Source: Paenibacillus marchantiophytorum
Lineage (GTDB): Bacteria > Bacillota > Bacilli > Paenibacillales > NBRC-103111
NCBI RefSeq assembly: GCF_014640555.1
Contig: NZ_BMHE01000019.1
Span: 1 to 64,000 of the forward strand
Reading direction: 5' to 3'
DNA length: 64,000 nucleotides
The notes beneath the pieces are model-generated. The model did not search any database. It had not been told where the DNA came from and was given only the letters and a program-made list of their open reading frames with translations. Shown here piece by piece: positions 60,945 to 64,000 of the stretch. Numbering within the stretch: the first letter of the stretch is position 1; each line of letters begins with the position of its first letter. A program made the translations under genes and the position numbers.

Positions 60945-61649
60945 TTAAGGCAATATGTTTTTCTGTCCTGTCGAATAGGTTGGAAACGTATATTGAACCA
61001 TCGTATTAAACTCATTCAAAAAAGGGTCCATTCGTTTATTGCTGCGTTGTTGACCGTCATAAAACAGCATCCGATTCACATAATGCGGGTTCGTAGAAAT
61101 AAAAATGTTGGCGTCCGGATAAATCCGCGTCAGCAAATGCTTAATGGCATTCGAACTTTCGGCAGGCAATGGCTTGGCAGATAGCCAATCCAACTGTGAA
61201 CCTGCTCCGGAACCGAATAAACCTGCTCCAATCTCGGGATCATTGGTTTTGCTCAACATTTTAACGCCATCATCGGCGCTCATCGCCTGCATACCGCCCA
61301 TATCAACGGCTACATAGATGTTGTTGTCCGTAAGGGCAATGGCTGTTGAGCCTAGATGCGCTGCTTGGATAACTTGATCCGCCAAATCGCGGTTCATCGT
61401 CAGATGTGTGTTCGTGTGTGCTTTAATGTTATCGATTGTAGCCACCTTCATGGAAGGCTGAGGAGATTGGTTCACACTTTTAGCGCCAAGTGAGGCATTT
61501 TCATTATTTCTAAGACTCGTGTCCCAGCTTCCAGCATGGGGATTGGAGGAGCTTGCTCCAGCCTGATTGTGCGGACTAGCTGCCCCGCAGCCTGTTACTA
61601 AACCGATGAGCACCGCGGATGCGACGAATTTGAATAGCTTTTTCCTCAT
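60945..61649 (-). CDS. YhcN/YlaJ family sporulation lipoprotein
   Basis: 234 residues. Signal sequence MRKKLFKFVASAVLIG is followed by lipobox LVTGC with C21, a Ser/Asn-rich linker and the YhcN/YlaJ domain (about 75-234) with LADQVIQAAHLGSTAIALTD, DNNIYVAVDM and IYPDANIFISTNPHYV. Members are spore inner-membrane or forespore lipoproteins of unknown detail that influence germination. Monocistronic, with a strong terminator. Confidence 0.87.
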   Translation of the reverse strand: MRKKLFKFVASAVLIGLVTGCGAASPHNQAGASSSNPHAGSWDTSLRNNENASLGAKSVNQSPQPSMKVATIDNIKAHTNTHLTMNRDLADQVIQAAHLGSTAIALTDNNIYVAVDMGGMQAMSADDGVKMLSKTNDPEIGAGLFGSGAGSQLDWLSAKPLPAESSNAIKHLLTRIYPDANIFISTNPHYVNRMLFYDGQQRSNKRMDPFLNEFNTMVQYTFPTYSTGQKNILP

Positions 61650-61673
61650 AAGAACCCCTCTTTCTAACGAACA

Positions 61674-61838
61674 TCAAGCCTTGGCCGTTTCTTTGATCTC
61701 CTGGGTATACGCAATCAGAGCAACTTCATAACCTAACTCGTCCTTCATACGCGACTCGAGGCTGCGTAGATCTTCTAGGAGATCTTCCCGCGCATCCAGA
61801 TTAGCAAATTCATACGAATCTATCGGCATGATTCCCAC
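61674..61838 (-). CDS. Small acidic hypothetical protein
   Basis: About 51-54 residues, not recognised: MPIDSYEFANLDAREDLLED, then LESRMKDELGYEVALIAYTQE, a predicted helix and strand. The true start is GTG 61838 or ATG 61829, behind the AAGGGGGG ribosome site. The longer frame to 61937 is rejected because it runs through the terminator at 61906-61945. The gene lies 24 bases upstream of the YhcN/YlaJ-type gene and may be co-transcribed. Confidence 0.55.
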   Translation of the reverse strand: MGIMPIDSYEFANLDAREDLLEDLRSLESRMKDELGYEVALIAYTQEIKETAKA

Positions 61839-61905
61839 ATTCCCCCCTTCCAGATCAACTGACATAACGTTAATATGGACATTTAACCTGATTTTTACCA
61901 AAGAA

Positions 61906-61945
61906 AAAAAGCCTGCTGCCTTTTTGAGGCCATGCAAGCTTTTGG
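61906..61945 (-). terminator. Terminator of the gene ending at 61964
   Basis: On the minus strand AAGCTTGCATGGCC pairs, with small bulges, with GGCAGCAGGCTT, followed by TTTTTTT. Confidence 0.75.
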
Positions 61946-61963
61946 ATAACGATATTCGGTTGA

Positions 61964-62431
61964 TTACTCTTCCTTTTTGCGTGTTTGATCAATTTCTTCA
62001 AGCAATTTACGAACCGCTTCCGGATCTGTCACGCCGTTTTCTTTGAAGGATCGCAGCTTCTGCATTAAATCAGCAGCTATCGCTTCATCTTCTGATGCCT
62101 GCAGTTCGTGAGAAGGATCAAACCAGATATAAAATCCTTCTGGACCGTTACGCAGAAAAGAGCTGCGCCAATGCTCCGGATACGCATAGCCCTGTTCGCC
62201 AACAATCATCCCAATAACGTCATCATTCACAATAGGCAGCAAATAATGAAAGGATTCCGGTTCCCCTGTACTCGAAAAGTCGCGGTGCATATAAGCATAA
62301 TGGAGATAATGTTCGCCCGTTTCGACATCTTTGGATACTTCATAGAGGTCCAGCTCCGTTTGGAGCAGCTCCTTCACCGAAGTGATGCGCGCGGCAATCA
62401 CCTCTGCAGAAATCTTGTGCATGGTGGACAA
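61964..62431 (-). CDS. Hypothetical protein of 150-155 residues
   Basis: Not recognised. It is acidic and soluble, with a central beta-rich part (HYLHYAYMHRDFSS, then ESFHYLLPIVNDDVIGMIV and GPEGFYIWFDPSHEL) and a C-terminal helix (DPEAVRKLLEEIDQTRKKEE). The start is TTG 62431 or ATG 62422; an AAGGAGGGG lies about 30 bases upstream and GGAAG 5 bases from the TTG. Monocistronic with its own terminator, 49 bases after the TRIC channel gene. Confidence 0.6.
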   Translation of the reverse strand: MSTMHKISAEVIAARITSVKELLQTELDLYEVSKDVETGEHYLHYAYMHRDFSSTGEPESFHYLLPIVNDDVIGMIVGEQGYAYPEHWRSSFLRNGPEGFYIWFDPSHELQASEDEAIAADLMQKLRSFKENGVTDPEAVRKLLEEIDQTRKKEE

Positions 62432-62480
62432 TGATGCTTCCAGATGAACCCCCTCCTTCCTAGCTTTGATTCAAACTAAT

Positions 62481-63116
62481 TTAGAACTCCGACCTACGCG
62501 TTCCTTCAGGTAATGCATTTCGCAATGAACGCTTTGGCAGCTTCCATTTGTAGAAGACAGAGAGCATTCGTAAGGTTACGATTAGAACAAAGAGTACGGC
62601 AAGCTGCCAAGTTCCTTGCATCCAGCCAAGCCCGACTAATGCACCCGCGAGCATTCCCCAAACAGCATAAATCTCATCCTTGAGAACGAGCGGTTTGCGG
62701 CCTGCCAGAACATCCCGGATCATGCCTCCGCCAATCCCTGTGAGCACGGCAGCTACGATAATCGCGCTGAGCGGATGCCCCATATTCGTTGCGTAGATAG
62801 CACCTTGAATGGAGAATGCAGCAAGCCCGATGGCATCGAAAAAAGCTTCCCACGTTTTCCACATTTTGATATATCGAACAGGCATAAAGAAAACAAGTGT
62901 CATTGCGAACAAGGCAATCTGGAAATACAACCCCTGCTCCCATAGAAGAACGATCGGCTTGCCAATTAATAAGTTGCGGATAATCCCTCCGCCAAAAGCT
63001 GTCACCAGACCGAGAACATAAACGCCTAATATATCATATTCCTCTTCCATCGCAACAATGGCTCCACTCACCGCGAATGCAATTGTTCCAATGATGCTAA
63101 ATAACTCCCAGTTCAC
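62481..63116 (-). CDS. TRIC/UPF0126 family membrane channel
   Basis: 211 residues with seven hydrophobic helices and the two inverted glycine-rich repeats FGGGIIRNLLIGKPIVLL and GIGGGMIRDVLAGRKPLVL, the signature of trimeric intracellular cation channels (YvgT/YicG-like). It probably conducts potassium across the inner membrane. GTG 63114-63116 with AGGAG 9 bases upstream is the start. Confidence 0.9.
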   Translation of the reverse strand: MNWELFSIIGTIAFAVSGAIVAMEEEYDILGVYVLGLVTAFGGGIIRNLLIGKPIVLLWEQGLYFQIALFAMTLVFFMPVRYIKMWKTWEAFFDAIGLAAFSIQGAIYATNMGHPLSAIIVAAVLTGIGGGMIRDVLAGRKPLVLKDEIYAVWGMLAGALVGLGWMQGTWQLAVLFVLIVTLRMLSVFYKWKLPKRSLRNALPEGTRRSEF

Positions 63117-63132
63117 TTGCTGCAGCTCCTAT

Positions 63133-64000
63133 CTACTCGATGTTCCAGTCCAGTTTCACTTCATTGCCGGTCTGCGAAGAACGGTAAATCGCATCCAGTA
63201 TTAAATTGTTCGTATAGCCAGTCATAACTGACGTAATCGGCTGTAAGCCGCTTTCAATGCACGATAGGAAATGCCGGGCCATTCTGACGCGCGGACCTTC
63301 GTCAAGCTCCGGGACTGTAAGTTCAACGTCAGCTTCACGATCAAACATTTCTGCAAAAAGCTTGCCTTTTGTTCCGCGAATGGAAGCCCCGCCCTCGGTT
63401 CCGAGAAGCTGCACATAAGGCTGGCTATCTGTTTCAATAAGCGCTGCCCAGCTAACGTCAAGCGACAAAGTAGCTCCGTTATCTAATTTGATCAAAGCGG
63501 TTGCTAAATCTTCTACATCGTAATGACCTGCCCAATTCGGCGCTCCCCAGGAGCCAATGCCCTTTTTGCGAGGACCGAATTCCGCATAAGTCGCTCCATA
63601 GACGGAAACTGGCTTGGGATTGCCCATTAAATACAGCGATAAATCCAGCATATGGACACCAAGATCGATCAGCGGTCCGCCGCCTGATTTATCCATCTGG
63701 GTAAACCAAGTTCCCCAGCCTGGAATCCCTTTTCTTCTCAACCAACCAGCTTTTGCATGATAAATATGACCAAGCGCCCCTTTTTCCGCCTGCTGTTTCA
63801 CAGCCATGGATAACGTATCCCAACGCAGTTGGTGAGGTATCATCAATATCTTGCCTGCTTTGCGCTCGGCTTCCACAATCTGTTTGGCTGATGCAAGATT
63901 CAATGCCATCGGCTTCTCCAGCATCACATGTTTGCCAGCTTCCAAAGCTTGTACCGCAATTGGAGCATGCCATTCATTTGATACAGCAATCACCACAGCA
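63133..64000 (-). CDS. Gfo/Idh/MocA family oxidoreductase (5' end outside window)
   Basis: The visible 289 codons lack the N-terminal dinucleotide-binding motif, so the gene enters from the right edge. VIAVSNEWHAPIAVQALEA, then VMLEKPMALNL (the EKP motif) and the catalytic region LIDLGVHMLDLSLYLMG identify the family, which oxidises sugars, inositols or related polyols with NAD(P). The substrate is not evident. Its stop lies 16 bases from the TRIC channel start, so the two are probably co-transcribed. Confidence 0.88.
   Translation of the reverse strand, partial: AVVIAVSNEWHAPIAVQALEAGKHVMLEKPMALNLASAKQIVEAERKAGKILMIPHQLRWDTLSMAVKQQAEKGALGHIYHAKAGWLRRKGIPGWGTWFTQMDKSGGGPLIDLGVHMLDLSLYLMGNPKPVSVYGATYAEFGPRKKGIGSWGAPNWAGHYDVEDLATALIKLDNGATLSLDVSWAALIETDSQPYVQLLGTEGGASIRGTKGKLFAEMFDREADVELTVPELDEGPRVRMARHFLSCIESGLQPITSVMTGYTNNLILDAIYRSSQTGNEVKLDWNIE

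Overview
The window looks like a chromosomal segment of a spore-forming Firmicute close to Paenibacillus. The signs are medium GC content, AGGAGG ribosome sites, frequent TTG/GTG starts, spore-surface collagen-like proteins with a BclB-type C-terminus, a YhcN/YlaJ sporulation lipoprotein, a YheC/D ATP-grasp protein, a bacilliredoxin, a Bacillus-type FadR/Fad system and a GH87-type alpha-1,3-glucanase. No rRNA, tRNA, transposon, phage or CRISPR array was seen.

Layout. (1) 1-4.2 kb, minus strand: a spore-surface cluster of two collagen-like proteins and three short proteins that share one N-terminal helical domain, plus an unrelated small protein. (2) 4.3-10 kb: an operon of one methyltransferase and three glycosyltransferase genes, with a fourth glycosyltransferase gene divergent; this is probably the glycosylation set for the collagen-like proteins. 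(3) 10-18 kb: YfcE-type phosphodiesterase, a RavA/ViaA-like AAA+/VWA pair, a zinc-ribbon mini-protein, a PIG-L deacetylase, a small protein resembling a tRNA-synthetase anticodon-binding domain behind an apparent attenuator, glutathione peroxidase and HelD. (4) 18.5-31 kb: GH87-type glucanase, two DegV proteins, hemolysin-III-type membrane protein, SGNH hydrolase, M20 peptidase, EamA exporter, bacilliredoxin, Tat-exported phosphoesterase and a PucR regulator. (5) 31-44.5 kb: a fatty-acid beta-oxidation module. Minus strand: fadF-fadN-fadA-fadE-acyl-CoA ligase-thioesterase. Plus strand, divergent: fadR-etfB-etfA behind a sigma-A promoter and a perfect FadR box. (6) 44.6-51 kb: a SnoaL-like protein, a DUF4177 protein, a divergent YheC/D and collagen-like gene pair, two alpha/beta hydrolases, YezD and a DUF4395 protein. 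(7) 51-56 kb: an orphan SsuB-type ATPase and a complete sulfate ABC transporter, cysT-cysW-cysA-sbp. (8) 56-64 kb: acyl-CoA thioesterase, purT, a second MoxR/VWA pair (YojN/YojO type), YhcN/YlaJ lipoprotein, small hypothetical genes, a TRIC channel and a truncated Gfo/Idh/MocA oxidoreductase.

Most striking: (a) the leader at about 15.20-15.41 kb, which has a promoter, a 16-codon ORF, three mutually exclusive stems and a terminator just upstream of a free-standing anticodon-binding-domain-like gene; (b) the family of spore-surface proteins with a shared N-terminal domain beside their likely glycosyltransferases; (c) a non-coding repeat present twice, at 31.4 and 45.1 kb, and other hairpin repeats in intergenic DNA. 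All calls come from reading the sequence; no database search was run.
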